NCBI RefSeq assembly: GCF_900549175.1
Contig: NZ_URNN01000018.1
Span: forward strand, 1-32,004
Direction of reading: 5' to 3'
Origin: an uncultured Prevotella sp.
GTDB taxonomy: Bacteria > Bacteroidota > Bacteroidia > Bacteroidales > Bacteroidaceae
DNA: 32,004 nucleotides
Below the pieces are notes generated by a model. The model ran no database searches. It saw only the letters and a program-made list of their open reading frames with translations, and was not told the DNA's origin. Below are positions 7,248-16,560 of this stretch, one piece after another. Each line of letters opens with the position of its first letter. Within the stretch, counting starts at the first letter, position 1. The translations under genes were made by a program, and so were the position numbers.

Positions 7248-8651
7248 GTGCTAACATCTATTATCAAACGAGCATTGTACATTGGCATGACCATACCAAT
7301 GTTCTCTTCTTGCTGTATTTTCAACTGCGACGAGACACCAATACCCGAAGTTCTTAATGCGTATATACAATATCACGCACCACAGGCAGAAATCCACAAA
7401 GGCTACAATGCCTACTTCGATCTTTCAGACGGTCTCTTGGCTGCATATCAGGTACCGACAACATCCAACTGCCTGAAAAGCATGGTCAACAAGGTCACCG
7501 GCAACGCAAATTGCGAGAATGTCTATACACTCAAGAACAGCGAAATCACCAAAAGCGAACTGCGCCAGACAGAACTGTACAACTACATCCTCACTCCCAA
7601 GAACTATCAGATGATAGCCCCTATCGAACAGTCGCTTGCCCAAATTATCAGGGACGGCCATTCAGCTCTGCTCGTGACCGACTTTGAAGAATACAACGAA
7701 GGTCATATCCAACAGCAGAACTATGCAAAAAAATATTTCATTGACTGGCTCAACCGCGGCAACCGAATAGTGTTCTTCGTCTTTGACTATAAGGAGGGCG
7801 CTGTCAACAAGCATCTCTATTTCACTGTCTTCGACACGCCTGACCATCTTCTGCTCAAAGAAACCGAAGACGCCCTCAAAGGCAATGGTGCCGTCTACAA
7901 AACATTCCGGCTGAACAAAGACGACATCAGTTTTGCGGCCAACTATCCCGCCGTAACCATTGGAGGAACTTACCATGACCTCTCGGGTGAAGATATTGTC
8001 AGCCTGACCAAGGAAGACGGCGAGGACAACTGCTACACAATTTATCAGGGCTGGAACGCCGAATACTATCCATTTGAGGAGTCATGGCCAAATATCGTGA
8101 AGAATGTACGGGATGCAAAGGACCCTGAATCCGAATACAATCCGCCATTCACCTACCTCATCAGCGGACTGAGAGCAAACTTCAAGGACATTTCAGGTTA
8201 CGACATCCGCAGACTCGACATCCGCATTACCGACATTCAAGGTGACTATGACAAGTTTGCCGGTTGGTATGCCTTCAAGACCTATGGTGAAAACGCAGAT
8301 GACAACAACAACGTATTGCCCGAATACGACTACACGAAAGGCTCCGGCCCAATAGGCGAGGTGAAAGACATGTTTGTCTTCTCCGGGAAAGTGAACAAGG
8401 ACATGACAGCCGACATTGCACTTGACTTCCGACCGAACTTCAGCGGAATTGTGGCTAACATGCCTATGGGCGACCTGCTGCGTGTTGACGTCATCATCGC
8501 CGACTGCGAACCACGGTACGATGTTCTGCCATCTTTCTTTGAATGGGCGAACAACCGCAGTCTTGTCGAAGCCGTCAAGAACACACTGCAGGATCAGAAC
8601 CCCATTGGACAGGTCATCTATACCTACTATATAAAAGCAATAGAAGAGTAA
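7248..8651 (+). CDS. Lipoprotein with possible vWA-like domain; first gene of Ter-like cluster
   Basis: The N-terminus has a short signal with K/R, then a hydrophobic run and the lipobox FSSC, so the protein is probably lipidated and envelope-located. The start used is GTG at 7248; the ATG at 7287 would leave almost no signal, and a stop at 7233 excludes earlier starts. Residues about 40-175 look like an alpha/beta Rossmann-type domain: AYFDLSDG ends a first strand, and HSALLVTDFEEYN and NRIVFFVFDY follow as later strands. The D-x-S-x-G and T-D positions resemble a vWA metal site, but this is a tentative reading. The C-terminal half is beta-rich and unrecognised. Only 31 bases separate it from the next gene, and the cluster runs on with short gaps. 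Confidence 0.68.
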   Translation: MLTSIIKRALYIGMTIPMFSSCCIFNCDETPIPEVLNAYIQYHAPQAEIHKGYNAYFDLSDGLLAAYQVPTTSNCLKSMVNKVTGNANCENVYTLKNSEITKSELRQTELYNYILTPKNYQMIAPIEQSLAQIIRDGHSALLVTDFEEYNEGHIQQQNYAKKYFIDWLNRGNRIVFFVFDYKEGAVNKHLYFTVFDTPDHLLLKETEDALKGNGAVYKTFRLNKDDISFAANYPAVTIGGTYHDLSGEDIVSLTKEDGEDNCYTIYQGWNAEYYPFEESWPNIVKNVRDAKDPESEYNPPFTYLISGLRANFKDISGYDIRRLDIRITDIQGDYDKFAGWYAFKTYGENADDNNNVLPEYDYTKGSGPIGEVKDMFVFSGKVNKDMTADIALDFRPNFSGIVANMPMGDLLRVDVIIADCEPRYDVLPSFFEWANNRSLVEAVKNTLQDQNPIGQVIYTYYIKAIEE

Positions 8652-8682
8652 TATAATAACAACTTAAACCCATCATATCACA

Positions 8683-9021
8683 ATGCAAAATACAATATCT
8701 GCCTACATCGTTGGCTTCATACTGACCGTAGTGATGCTTATCATCTCAGCCATCGTGTCCAACCTCATTGCCTACCGTCCGGACAACAGCGACTGCAAGA
8801 ACCGCAAGACATGGTTTTGGGTATTGGGAATCCTAACCCCTGTCCTGACTTTCTTAATCACTCTCGTTTTCGGATACATCAACATCAAGTCACACACGAA
8901 AGCCAACAATTATATGGTCGCCATGGCCATATCATCAGCAGCATCCCTCGTGTTATACATTATCCTCGGCTGGATTCTGGCAAAAGTCAACAAGCACGGA
9001 AAAACCGGTAACTGGTTCTAA
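8683..9021 (+). CDS. Small three-helix membrane protein of Ter-like cluster
   Basis: The 112-residue protein has three likely membrane helices: about residues 7-30 (AYIVGFILTVVMLIISAI), about 44-66 (TWFWVLGILTPVLTFLITLV) and about 77-99 (YMVAMAISSAASLVLYIILG). The first loop (YRPDNSDCKNRK) and the C-terminal tail (KVNKHGKTGNWF) are polar and basic. No family is recognised. It is probably an inner-membrane partner of the lipoprotein upstream and the tubulin-like protein 22 bases downstream. Spacing and strand show it belongs to the cluster; its role is unknown. Confidence 0.7.
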   Translation: MQNTISAYIVGFILTVVMLIISAIVSNLIAYRPDNSDCKNRKTWFWVLGILTPVLTFLITLVFGYINIKSHTKANNYMVAMAISSAASLVLYIILGWILAKVNKHGKTGNWF

Positions 9022-9043
9022 CCAATCTAAAAAAACAGACTAT

Positions 9044-10684
9044 ATGGCAGACAAATTATTCGTAATAGCCATTGGCGGAACAGGCATGCGCTGCCTGGAG
9101 GCGTTTGTCCATCTTTGCGCCATCGGCATGTTTGACAATGAAGAGATAGAAGTGCTCACACTTGACACCGATCAGGCAAACGGCAACAAAGGACGCGTTG
9201 AACAGCTCATCGAGCTATACAACCGCATCAAGTCCAACGAAACGAGCAATATAGACGGAGGCGAGCCGAATGTCGACACATTCTTCTCGGCAAAAATAAA
9301 TCTTCACCGTTTCTTCACCAACTACACAGACCAAAGCCGCAAGACGTACCGACTGCTCTCATCCATGCAGAATGTCACAAGCGAACAGAAACGTGACAAC
9401 GAAGACTTAGCAAACCTCTTCCTCGATGCCGACACCGTGCAGGTTTTCGACCTTTCGCATGGCTATCGTGCTCAGACTCATCTGGGTTCAATGCTTATGT
9501 ATCACGGCTTCGTCGAGGCTGCAACCCACTACGCCAAGGACAAGAACAGCGCAGCGGTAGAGGAGGTGGAACTGGCCGATTTCCTCACACTACTTTCCCA
9601 AGCCGGCAGCCAAGCGCGCGTCTTCGTGTTCGGCAGTGTTTTCGGCGGCACGGGAGCCTCATCTATACCGGTCATCCCTACGGCATTAAAGGAAGCCGTC
9701 GATATTCTCGGACAGACCGCTCTTGACCTGACAAAGACCAAGTTCGGTTCAACACTGCTGACAGAATATTTCACGTTCACCGCCCCTGATGACCAAATGA
9801 AGAAAGAACAGCACATCGTAGCTGACGCCAACAACTTTGCGCTCAACAGTCAAGCCGCCCTCCAGTTCTATCAGGGCGACCCGACCGTCAAACAGGTCTA
9901 TCGCCGTCTCTACCGCATAGGATGGCCGCTGCAGAGCGAGAACGTATCAGATGGAAGCCTTGAAACCGTGACCGGCGGTGCTGAACAAAAAAACCAGTGT
10001 CATGTAGTGGAGCTCATGTGTGCCTGTGCCGCATACGATTTCTTCACCATAGATGAGACACAGCTTGGTGATACCGGTCATGAAGCAGAATATCTCTATC
10101 GCGTTGTTCCGTTCTCGGGAAATAATTTCGATTTCTCCGGCAACGATTTCGTTGGCGCCCAGGGTGACGTATTCATGAACAAACTCGGAGCCATGTTCTC
10201 CCTTTCTCATGTCATTTTGGCCAAACATGAAGCAGCTTTCGGACGTCAAGGAATCAAGGGACTGCTCGACCGTTTCCGCAAACAGAATATCAACGACTAT
10301 AATGCTCTCACCAACGAACAGGCTGCAGAGATTGACAAATACTTCAAACTCTTCGCATACGACATAGACAACATGGGCAATCTCATCCCTGGCTGGATTT
10401 ACCAAATTAACGCGTCAGCAGGTTCTGGTAAATTCATGTTCCGGCCGGATGCGTTCCCTGACAGATCCGGCATAAAGAACGTTGACCCCGGAAACATATT
10501 CGTTGACGAACGCCACAAATGGGACAAAAGCATCATATCAAACCGCTACGATCATTTCATCGACAAAATTGTGGCCGACGGCCGTTGCCAGCCAAAGGAA
10601 AAGCAGAAAGTCAACACTGTCAAGGAGCGCTTCCTTGCACATATCTATAACGGCATCACAATAGCCCAAAAGTTCAATGTCTAA
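9044..10684 (+). CDS. Tubulin/FtsZ-fold GTPase-like protein
   Basis: This 546-residue protein has two glycine loops of the tubulin superfamily. T1-like AIGGTGMRCLEA is at residues 9-20, and the tubulin signature-like VFGGTGASSIPVIPT is around 199-213 (canonical GGGTGTG). VLTLDTDQANGNKG near residue 37 fits the strand and loop that contact nucleotide, and KEQHIVADANNFALNSQAAL is a helical region after the nucleotide domain. Family knowledge points to the divergent bacterial tubulin-like proteins (Tubulin_2 group), not to cell-division FtsZ. The second half is unassigned. The expected activity is GTP binding and perhaps polymer formation in the cytoplasm. It is followed after 11 bases by the giant actin-fold ATPase, so two cytoskeletal folds are encoded side by side. 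Confidence 0.75.
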   Translation: MADKLFVIAIGGTGMRCLEAFVHLCAIGMFDNEEIEVLTLDTDQANGNKGRVEQLIELYNRIKSNETSNIDGGEPNVDTFFSAKINLHRFFTNYTDQSRKTYRLLSSMQNVTSEQKRDNEDLANLFLDADTVQVFDLSHGYRAQTHLGSMLMYHGFVEAATHYAKDKNSAAVEEVELADFLTLLSQAGSQARVFVFGSVFGGTGASSIPVIPTALKEAVDILGQTALDLTKTKFGSTLLTEYFTFTAPDDQMKKEQHIVADANNFALNSQAALQFYQGDPTVKQVYRRLYRIGWPLQSENVSDGSLETVTGGAEQKNQCHVVELMCACAAYDFFTIDETQLGDTGHEAEYLYRVVPFSGNNFDFSGNDFVGAQGDVFMNKLGAMFSLSHVILAKHEAAFGRQGIKGLLDRFRKQNINDYNALTNEQAAEIDKYFKLFAYDIDNMGNLIPGWIYQINASAGSGKFMFRPDAFPDRSGIKNVDPGNIFVDERHKWDKSIISNRYDHFIDKIVADGRCQPKEKQKVNTVKERFLAHIYNGITIAQKFNV

Positions 10685-10695
10685 ACAGTTAAGCC

Positions 10696-13600
10696 ATGAG
10701 TAATAAAGCCTTAGTCATCAATGTGCAGGGGAAATCCGTTCCACAGGGAGTACCAAACAAATGGGAAGGACTTACCTCACAAATGCCTACCTTTACCAAG
10801 GACATCATAACACCGGCTCTTCAGGAAGGGACTGACACCTCTGCCTTAGTATCAGGTGTTCCCACTGTATTTGCCCGTGCCACGCTGTTTGGTACGGCAC
10901 TTCAATATGGTACGACAGGAGAAAACTCCTCTGCCCTTAATATCTACTATGAGACACTCGTAGACGAATGGCGAGGTCTCATAGCATGTATTGCCCTCGA
11001 CTCCAATGCCATTGACGTACGTCAGATAAAACTGGCCTACAGCGACGGTAAGTCCGTGCGCGACACCATCAACCCGTATGAGCCGAAAGGTGCTTTCGGA
11101 AACATGCTGTTCTATCGCCGCAACGCATGGTGTCCGCAGCGTGCGGCACAAAATGCTCAAACAGAACCAGTCATTAATGTAATAAAAATTGACGGACAGG
11201 TCGTGGCAGGAACGTCACCGGACACCTTGCTATTCACCGCTCCCAACTACCACCTTAAAGCGGGAAAAGCATACGTCAATGTCTATACCGGAAAGTTCAC
11301 AGATCCGCAGAAATCAAGTCTCACATCTGACCAATGGCTTGCGCTCTATGCATACGTCGACAATCTCTTGCAGAAGATTCCTTCACTTGCAAACTACTAC
11401 ACACCGGCAGAAGGAGGCCGGCCACTGGTAGACTACAGTTGCGTGACGAACAATCTTGAACAGTGGCTCAACGAAATCAGCCAGAACATCGAACGTAAAG
11501 GAATCGACCTTGCTAAAGCCAGCGCTTTACCTGTAAACCTCTTTAGTGAACCGTTCGGGCTCGTATTCAATTTCACTGATGAGCTCTACGGCTATAACGG
11601 AAAGATTACACAGAAAGGAGATTTCCATGGTATTGCGTTCAATCCGGAGAACCTCCTGCTCGAAAAAGGCTCACAGATTGCACGCATACCGCTCGGTAGC
11701 GACTACGAGAAGAACCCGGACAGACTGACAGACTTGTCCATCTATGTTCTGAAAGCTGACAAAACCGGACAAGATGGTTATGCTTTCTTCGCATTGCCTT
11801 TGAGTGGGATGGGAATCAAGGTTTTTGGCAGGAACATCGGCACCGTTCTCGGACAAGACCAATCGGGTGTAGACGTGAAATCACGTATCACGGCCCATTT
11901 CGATGAACCCACAAACACACTCAACGTAACCCTCACCTTAGCCATTGACGAAGGAAAGAGTAAAACCATTAACGTCTCCTATCCAGTCAAGCCGGAGATT
12001 ATCCGGCGAAAAGACATCTTGCTTTGGCCTAATTTCATCTCCAAACAGTGGAACCGTTATTTCCTCTATTCCGAATTGCCCCACAATGTGCATAGTGAGG
12101 ATTGCCCGTTCCGTGCCGAACCGTTTGTAGGCGATGAAACGGCTCCAGCATTTGATGTCGTATGCGATGAAGACGGCTCATTCATTTACCTTGCCCAAGA
12201 CGGCAAGGCATCAAAAGACGAGCACGTGGCGGCCCAACTTCATATCTTAGCCGACCATCGCGTGAGCGACAGTAACTATCAGTATGAGATATATGAAAGC
12301 AGCCACCCGTTCAAAGGAGTGCGTCTCACGTCTACTGGCAAGAACAGCGGTTTCATTCTCATCAGGTATTCAGACAAGATATCATCGCGTATACCCTATT
12401 ACGGACTCGACGGACAGGTTGAACTTCACGACGCTTGTCTTGGCATCGATTTCGGCAGCACGAATACGTCCGTAGCATATTATGATATGGTGAATAAAGA
12501 GGATGCTACGGGACTTGACTTCAAGGATCTCCGCATATCGCTGCTTTGCGATATGCACGACGATCACAAAGCTCCTACCATAGAGAACAGTATCTTCTTC
12601 TTCCAAGGTACACAAGTTCACTCAAATGCTGTAAAGAGTATTCTCGCTCTTCAGGACGAACGGCGCTATCCGCAAGAACAAGGGAAAACACCGGACGCAT
12701 TACGCAAGAAAGAAATATCGGGCGGTTTCCCGTGTTTCTGCAAAAATTTGCCGGTAGCAAATATAGAAAAAGATAAAATCGGTGTGCAGTTCATCAATGG
12801 CACAGGTATTTCTGCTACACTCATTCACAACATGAAATGGAGTGACCAGGAAAGCGACAAAGCCCACAAGACTGCATTTCTAAGTTCACTACTCTTACAG
12901 ATATACGCACAACTGTTTACCAACGGTGTTGTGCCGGTAAAGCTCAATTGGAGTTATCCGTCAGCCATGAGCGACAGTCTCGTACGTGACTATGATCAGA
13001 TATGGAGCAATCTCGGAAATATCAGTCCTGTCATGGACTGGAATAGTAACATAAAAAAACTCACCGTCACGCAATGGAAAGCCGGTATTGTCGATATCAA
13101 CGATGGATGGGAAAATGACAATATCGCTTCATCCAATGACGGTTGGGGCAACAGTGGAGACTTTTCGGCTTCTGTGGATGATGGTTGGGGTTCTGCCTCT
13201 AATAGAGGCTGGGGCGATCCTTCTTCATCTGGGAATGGCTGGGACAATGCCAAATCCGCAGACAACGGCTGGGACGAGAAGCCAAAGGCTAAAGCCACAG
13301 TTGTCGACTTGAAACCCGATGGCGGTCCTATTGACTTTAATTTCAAAACAGTAGAACAGGAAAGTTGCCAGACCGAAGCGTGTGCTGTGGCCAATTACCT
13401 ATCCACCAGTTCCAAGATAGATACTAACGTGCGGACACTTACGCTTTGTTTCGATGTGGGTGGCAGTACAACTGACATTTCGGCCATCTGCATGATGCGT
13501 GGTGCGGACGGACAGCCACATAAGGCCATGATAAAGCAGAACTCCATCCGCTTTGCCGCCCAGCGAATTTCCAATGCGACACGTAGCATACCAACGTTTA

Positions 13601-14586
13601 AAAAGGTTCTGGAAGAAATCTGCCAACGTTACAATCTGCGTATCCTTGGGTTTAATATGGGACCGAACACCTACTCTCAGGATACGGCTCCCTATTTCTA
13701 CGAACAGATAGTCGACAATCTCAGCCCTGAACAGCTGGAGGATTTCTATCGTTGTATCAGTGCTTATAGTCCGGAACTTTTCAGTGTCAACCTATACGTG
13801 ACAGGTCTCATAATGTATTATGCCGGCCAGCTGACAAACAAACTTGTCCAGGAAGTGCGTCGGAGTAAAGACGGTCCTGGAACCAATTGGACACCACAAG
13901 TGCAAGTTGTCTTTGCCGGCAAGGGTTCTCGTATCTTCGAATGGTTCAGCTGCACAAATAATGAACGTGCCTTTGCCTATAGCAAGGAAATGTTCATCCA
14001 CGGCATTGGCGGAATGGACAAAGCCAAGTCATTGCTTTGCGGTTGGCCGATAATCCATCTCAACGACCGTAGCTCGACTGATAATAAGTTTGAAGTATCA
14101 AAAGGATTGGCCATGGCCGCTCTGCAAGCCGATGATGGTGGGCTGATGGTGCCAGGAGACAATCGTGCCATTGAAATTCTCGGCGAAGAAGGATTTAGTA
14201 TCCGGACAAAAGACAGCGAAGAGGTCGCTTTGGAATTTGACAATAGCATTACAACCCAATTTATGGAATATCTAGGTACATACTTTATGCCCCCGATGAG
14301 TGCAGACGGCAAGCCTACATGCAAACGGTTTATGGATTTCACCAACGTCTTCTTCACCTATGCGTCACGTCTCTACCGACTCGACCAAAAGGTTACAAAA
14401 GAAGATTTCATGAAAGGTTTCATGAATATGAATATCGGAAGTTATATTAAAGCGTTGCCGGAATACCGGAAAGCACTGCAGGAAAAGGCACAGCATGGCT
14501 TCGATTTCGTAGCACCCATAATAATCATAGAGGGAATGAAATTCTACGATGAGGTATTACTCCCAAAGTTGAACAGAAATAGTTGA
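10696..14586 (+). CDS. Giant actin/Hsp70-fold ATPase with GW-repeat insert
   Basis: The protein has 1296 residues. Residues 1-580 are a beta-rich region I do not recognise. The actin/Hsp70 ATPase core follows: phosphate-1 motif LGIDFGSTNTSVAYYD starts at about 582, phosphate-2 motif FDVGGSTTDIS is at 919-929, and the adenosine motif VVFAGKGSR is near 1071-1079. All three look intact, so ATP binding is likely. Between phosphate-1 and phosphate-2 there is a low-complexity insert (about 800-868) with six spaced Gly-Trp units, listed separately. There is no signal peptide or membrane segment, so it should be cytoplasmic. The general plan recalls SrfB-like actin-fold proteins, but the similarity is not close enough to name it. 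Its stop sits six bases before the ATG of the next gene. Confidence 0.75.
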   Translation: MSNKALVINVQGKSVPQGVPNKWEGLTSQMPTFTKDIITPALQEGTDTSALVSGVPTVFARATLFGTALQYGTTGENSSALNIYYETLVDEWRGLIACIALDSNAIDVRQIKLAYSDGKSVRDTINPYEPKGAFGNMLFYRRNAWCPQRAAQNAQTEPVINVIKIDGQVVAGTSPDTLLFTAPNYHLKAGKAYVNVYTGKFTDPQKSSLTSDQWLALYAYVDNLLQKIPSLANYYTPAEGGRPLVDYSCVTNNLEQWLNEISQNIERKGIDLAKASALPVNLFSEPFGLVFNFTDELYGYNGKITQKGDFHGIAFNPENLLLEKGSQIARIPLGSDYEKNPDRLTDLSIYVLKADKTGQDGYAFFALPLSGMGIKVFGRNIGTVLGQDQSGVDVKSRITAHFDEPTNTLNVTLTLAIDEGKSKTINVSYPVKPEIIRRKDILLWPNFISKQWNRYFLYSELPHNVHSEDCPFRAEPFVGDETAPAFDVVCDEDGSFIYLAQDGKASKDEHVAAQLHILADHRVSDSNYQYEIYESSHPFKGVRLTSTGKNSGFILIRYSDKISSRIPYYGLDGQVELHDACLGIDFGSTNTSVAYYDMVNKEDATGLDFKDLRISLLCDMHDDHKAPTIENSIFFFQGTQVHSNAVKSILALQDERRYPQEQGKTPDALRKKEISGGFPCFCKNLPVANIEKDKIGVQFINGTGISATLIHNMKWSDQESDKAHKTAFLSSLLLQIYAQLFTNGVVPVKLNWSYPSAMSDSLVRDYDQIWSNLGNISPVMDWNSNIKKLTVTQWKAGIVDINDGWENDNIASSNDGWGNSGDFSASVDDGWGSASNRGWGDPSSSGNGWDNAKSADNGWDEKPKAKATVVDLKPDGGPIDFNFKTVEQESCQTEACAVANYLSTSSKIDTNVRTLTLCFDVGGSTTDISAICMMRGADGQPHKAMIKQNSIRFAAQRISNATRSIPTFKKVLEEICQRYNLRILGFNMGPNTYSQDTAPYFYEQIVDNLSPEQLEDFYRCISAYSPELFSVNLYVTGLIMYYAGQLTNKLVQEVRRSKDGPGTNWTPQVQVVFAGKGSRIFEWFSCTNNERAFAYSKEMFIHGIGGMDKAKSLLCGWPIIHLNDRSSTDNKFEVSKGLAMAALQADDGGLMVPGDNRAIEILGEEGFSIRTKDSEEVALEFDNSITTQFMEYLGTYFMPPMSADGKPTCKRFMDFTNVFFTYASRLYRLDQKVTKEDFMKGFMNMNIGSYIKALPEYRKALQEKAQHGFDFVAPIIIIEGMKFYDEVLLPKLNRNS
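13093..13296 (+). repeat. In-frame GW repeats inside the actin-fold ATPase gene
   Basis: Six units of the form (N/D/R)-x-G-W occur in about 65 codons: NDGWEN, NDGWGN, DDGWGS, NRGWGD, GNGWDN and DNGWDE, separated by Ser/Asn/Asp-rich spacers. The segment is probably disordered and replaces ordinary folded sequence between the two phosphate motifs. Confidence 0.85.
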
Positions 14587-14591
14587 ATGTC

Positions 14592-16541
14592 ATGAAATTC
14601 TGCATCCTCATAGAACTTTCAAAGGAGCACATCTCATTCCTCTACAACCGCGATGATAGTGACAACGGCTTTGTTCCATTTGTGGAACAAGGTCCGTTGC
14701 CGTTGGCTATATACTGCAGCGGAAACCAGATGGAAGTGGGACAGTTTGCCATTGACGAAGCAAACAAACAAAATCCCAATGCCTACACCGATGTGTTCAG
14801 TAAGTTGCGCGATGGCGGTACGTTCAGGTATCGTGGCGAGGAAATACCTAACAACATGCTTCTTTTCAATGCCATCCAACGCTATCTGACTTCGTTCTTC
14901 GACAGTACGCTTATAGGCCAAATGGGACGGTTGGAACAGAACGTTGCGACAATGCCCATTTGTTTCCTCTTCCATGCCGACATCAATGAAAATGAACGGC
15001 TGTTCGTCAAAGACAGTTTCTTGAAGAGTGGATTTGCAAATGTCGGTCTGAGAGATTGTGATCAGCTTGCCATGAATACAATGCGGGCAGAGAGTGAAAA
15101 TTATGTCTGCGTGACAAGTAATGGGCAAGACCTGTTCGTGAATATCTATAACAGGAAAAGAAAACGGATAGAAACACTCTTCATCCGCAATAAAGGACGC
15201 GACCCACGTATGGATGTCGCCATAGAAAAGCTATGGGACTCCATTGGATATGACAATTACTATCTCAATCGTGAACAGGAACAGCCCATTCTTGAACAAG
15301 TGGCGGAAAATTTCCTTGGAACGGGAGATTATTCTTTTAACGAAAGCGTGACTCTCAGCAATGGTTCTCCATACAATATGACTCTCAGCCTGCATGAACT
15401 GGAACAATTCAGCTTACAGGATGACGGGAAAACCATTATTGATGTGATGCGCAAACTTGCAGACAACAACATCAGTACCAAAGACTGTACTGTCATCCTT
15501 CAAGGGAAAGCAGCTCACAACAGTTTCTTTTCAAAGATGTTCCGGACTGAGTTTCCCATGGTAAAAAGCATAGACAGCATTTACCGCACGGAAATGCTGG
15601 CAACGCTCTTGGAAGAAGTCCAAGTTTCAAACTATCAATTTGCTATTAATAAAGGTGAGACACCTTCTCCACATATCACTACATCTGAACCACATACCAC
15701 CCCAAAACCTACTGCAATTCCGGTACAGACAGATTCCCAACATACCACAGCACCGACCAAACGGGATGAGCGTGATTTGAAGATGCTTAGTTTGGAAGTT
15801 GAGACATATATAACTACCAACAGGACTGAATTGGCATTAAAGGAGATTGAGATTTTTGCAGGACGGATGCACGACAAAGGTGTTGCTGCCTTTGACAACA
15901 GAATAAAGACTTTGATAGCTGATGTAAAAAAAGCAAGTAATCAATCAGAACATTCTGAAACAACGGTTGCAACAGAACCGACCGGCAGAGACAAGCGTGA
16001 TCTGAAAATGCTACAGATGGAAATCGCCACCTACATAAAAAATGGAGAGAAAGGAAAAATCAGACAAGCCGTAATCGAGTTCCGCAAGAAAATGCATGCA
16101 AAGAATATACATGCCTTTGACGAAGAACTGGCAGCCTTGGAATCAGCAAGTAAAGGAAAGTCCGCCGGAACAACAGGAAACAGAGAAAGTCGCAGCGATA
16201 AATCTCAATCAGAAAATGTTTCCTGTACGGAGAAGGAAGTCACTTTTTCAGAAAATGAAGGAATGAAACTTATGCAAAACGGAATGTTCAAAGAAGCCCG
16301 CGAATGGTTCCGCAACAATAATCAGCGTTTGAAAGCCGACGATTGCACTACAATCATCCGTTGGCTTCGTTTCTTGTCAGCATACGAGTCAGAGTTGCAA
16401 GCAACTATCACAGCAAAGAATCGCGAAAAAGCACGTGTACGTATAAAGGAAATCAATGAAATTGTATCTTTATATAATAAATATGATATAGATACCTCGC
16501 GGTTGGTCAAACTATCAAACGAATATAAACGTATAAAATAA
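14592..16541 (+). CDS. Degenerate actin-fold protein with duplicated helical repeats
   Basis: From the ATG at 14592 the protein has 649 residues. A TTG at 14583 would add three residues and overlap the previous stop, so I prefer the ATG. The N-terminal ~345 residues follow the actin/Hsp70 plan in weakened form. KFCILIELSKEHISFLYN stands where phosphate-1 should be but lacks the D-x-G-T/S-T signature. NYVCVTSNGQDLFVNIY resembles the second strand pair, and CTVILQGKAAHNSFF matches the adenosine region. A Thr/Pro-rich linker follows. Two related helical units begin RDERDLKML (about 391) and RDKRDLKML (about 466); both share TYI, MHxK and AFD. The C-terminus is TPR-like (EGMKLMQNGMFKEAREWF). I infer a non-catalytic partner of the upstream ATPase. 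Confidence 0.66.
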   Translation: MKFCILIELSKEHISFLYNRDDSDNGFVPFVEQGPLPLAIYCSGNQMEVGQFAIDEANKQNPNAYTDVFSKLRDGGTFRYRGEEIPNNMLLFNAIQRYLTSFFDSTLIGQMGRLEQNVATMPICFLFHADINENERLFVKDSFLKSGFANVGLRDCDQLAMNTMRAESENYVCVTSNGQDLFVNIYNRKRKRIETLFIRNKGRDPRMDVAIEKLWDSIGYDNYYLNREQEQPILEQVAENFLGTGDYSFNESVTLSNGSPYNMTLSLHELEQFSLQDDGKTIIDVMRKLADNNISTKDCTVILQGKAAHNSFFSKMFRTEFPMVKSIDSIYRTEMLATLLEEVQVSNYQFAINKGETPSPHITTSEPHTTPKPTAIPVQTDSQHTTAPTKRDERDLKMLSLEVETYITTNRTELALKEIEIFAGRMHDKGVAAFDNRIKTLIADVKKASNQSEHSETTVATEPTGRDKRDLKMLQMEIATYIKNGEKGKIRQAVIEFRKKMHAKNIHAFDEELAALESASKGKSAGTTGNRESRSDKSQSENVSCTEKEVTFSENEGMKLMQNGMFKEAREWFRNNNQRLKADDCTTIIRWLRFLSAYESELQATITAKNREKARVRIKEINEIVSLYNKYDIDTSRLVKLSNEYKRIK

Positions 16542-16560
16542 CTTAATAAGATCTTTTATT

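Noticed and set aside
6994..7254. 86-codon plus-strand frame before the lipoprotein
   Set aside because: Its translation is low in protein-like features; a different frame (7071-7196) looks more like a relic, and neither is an intact gene.
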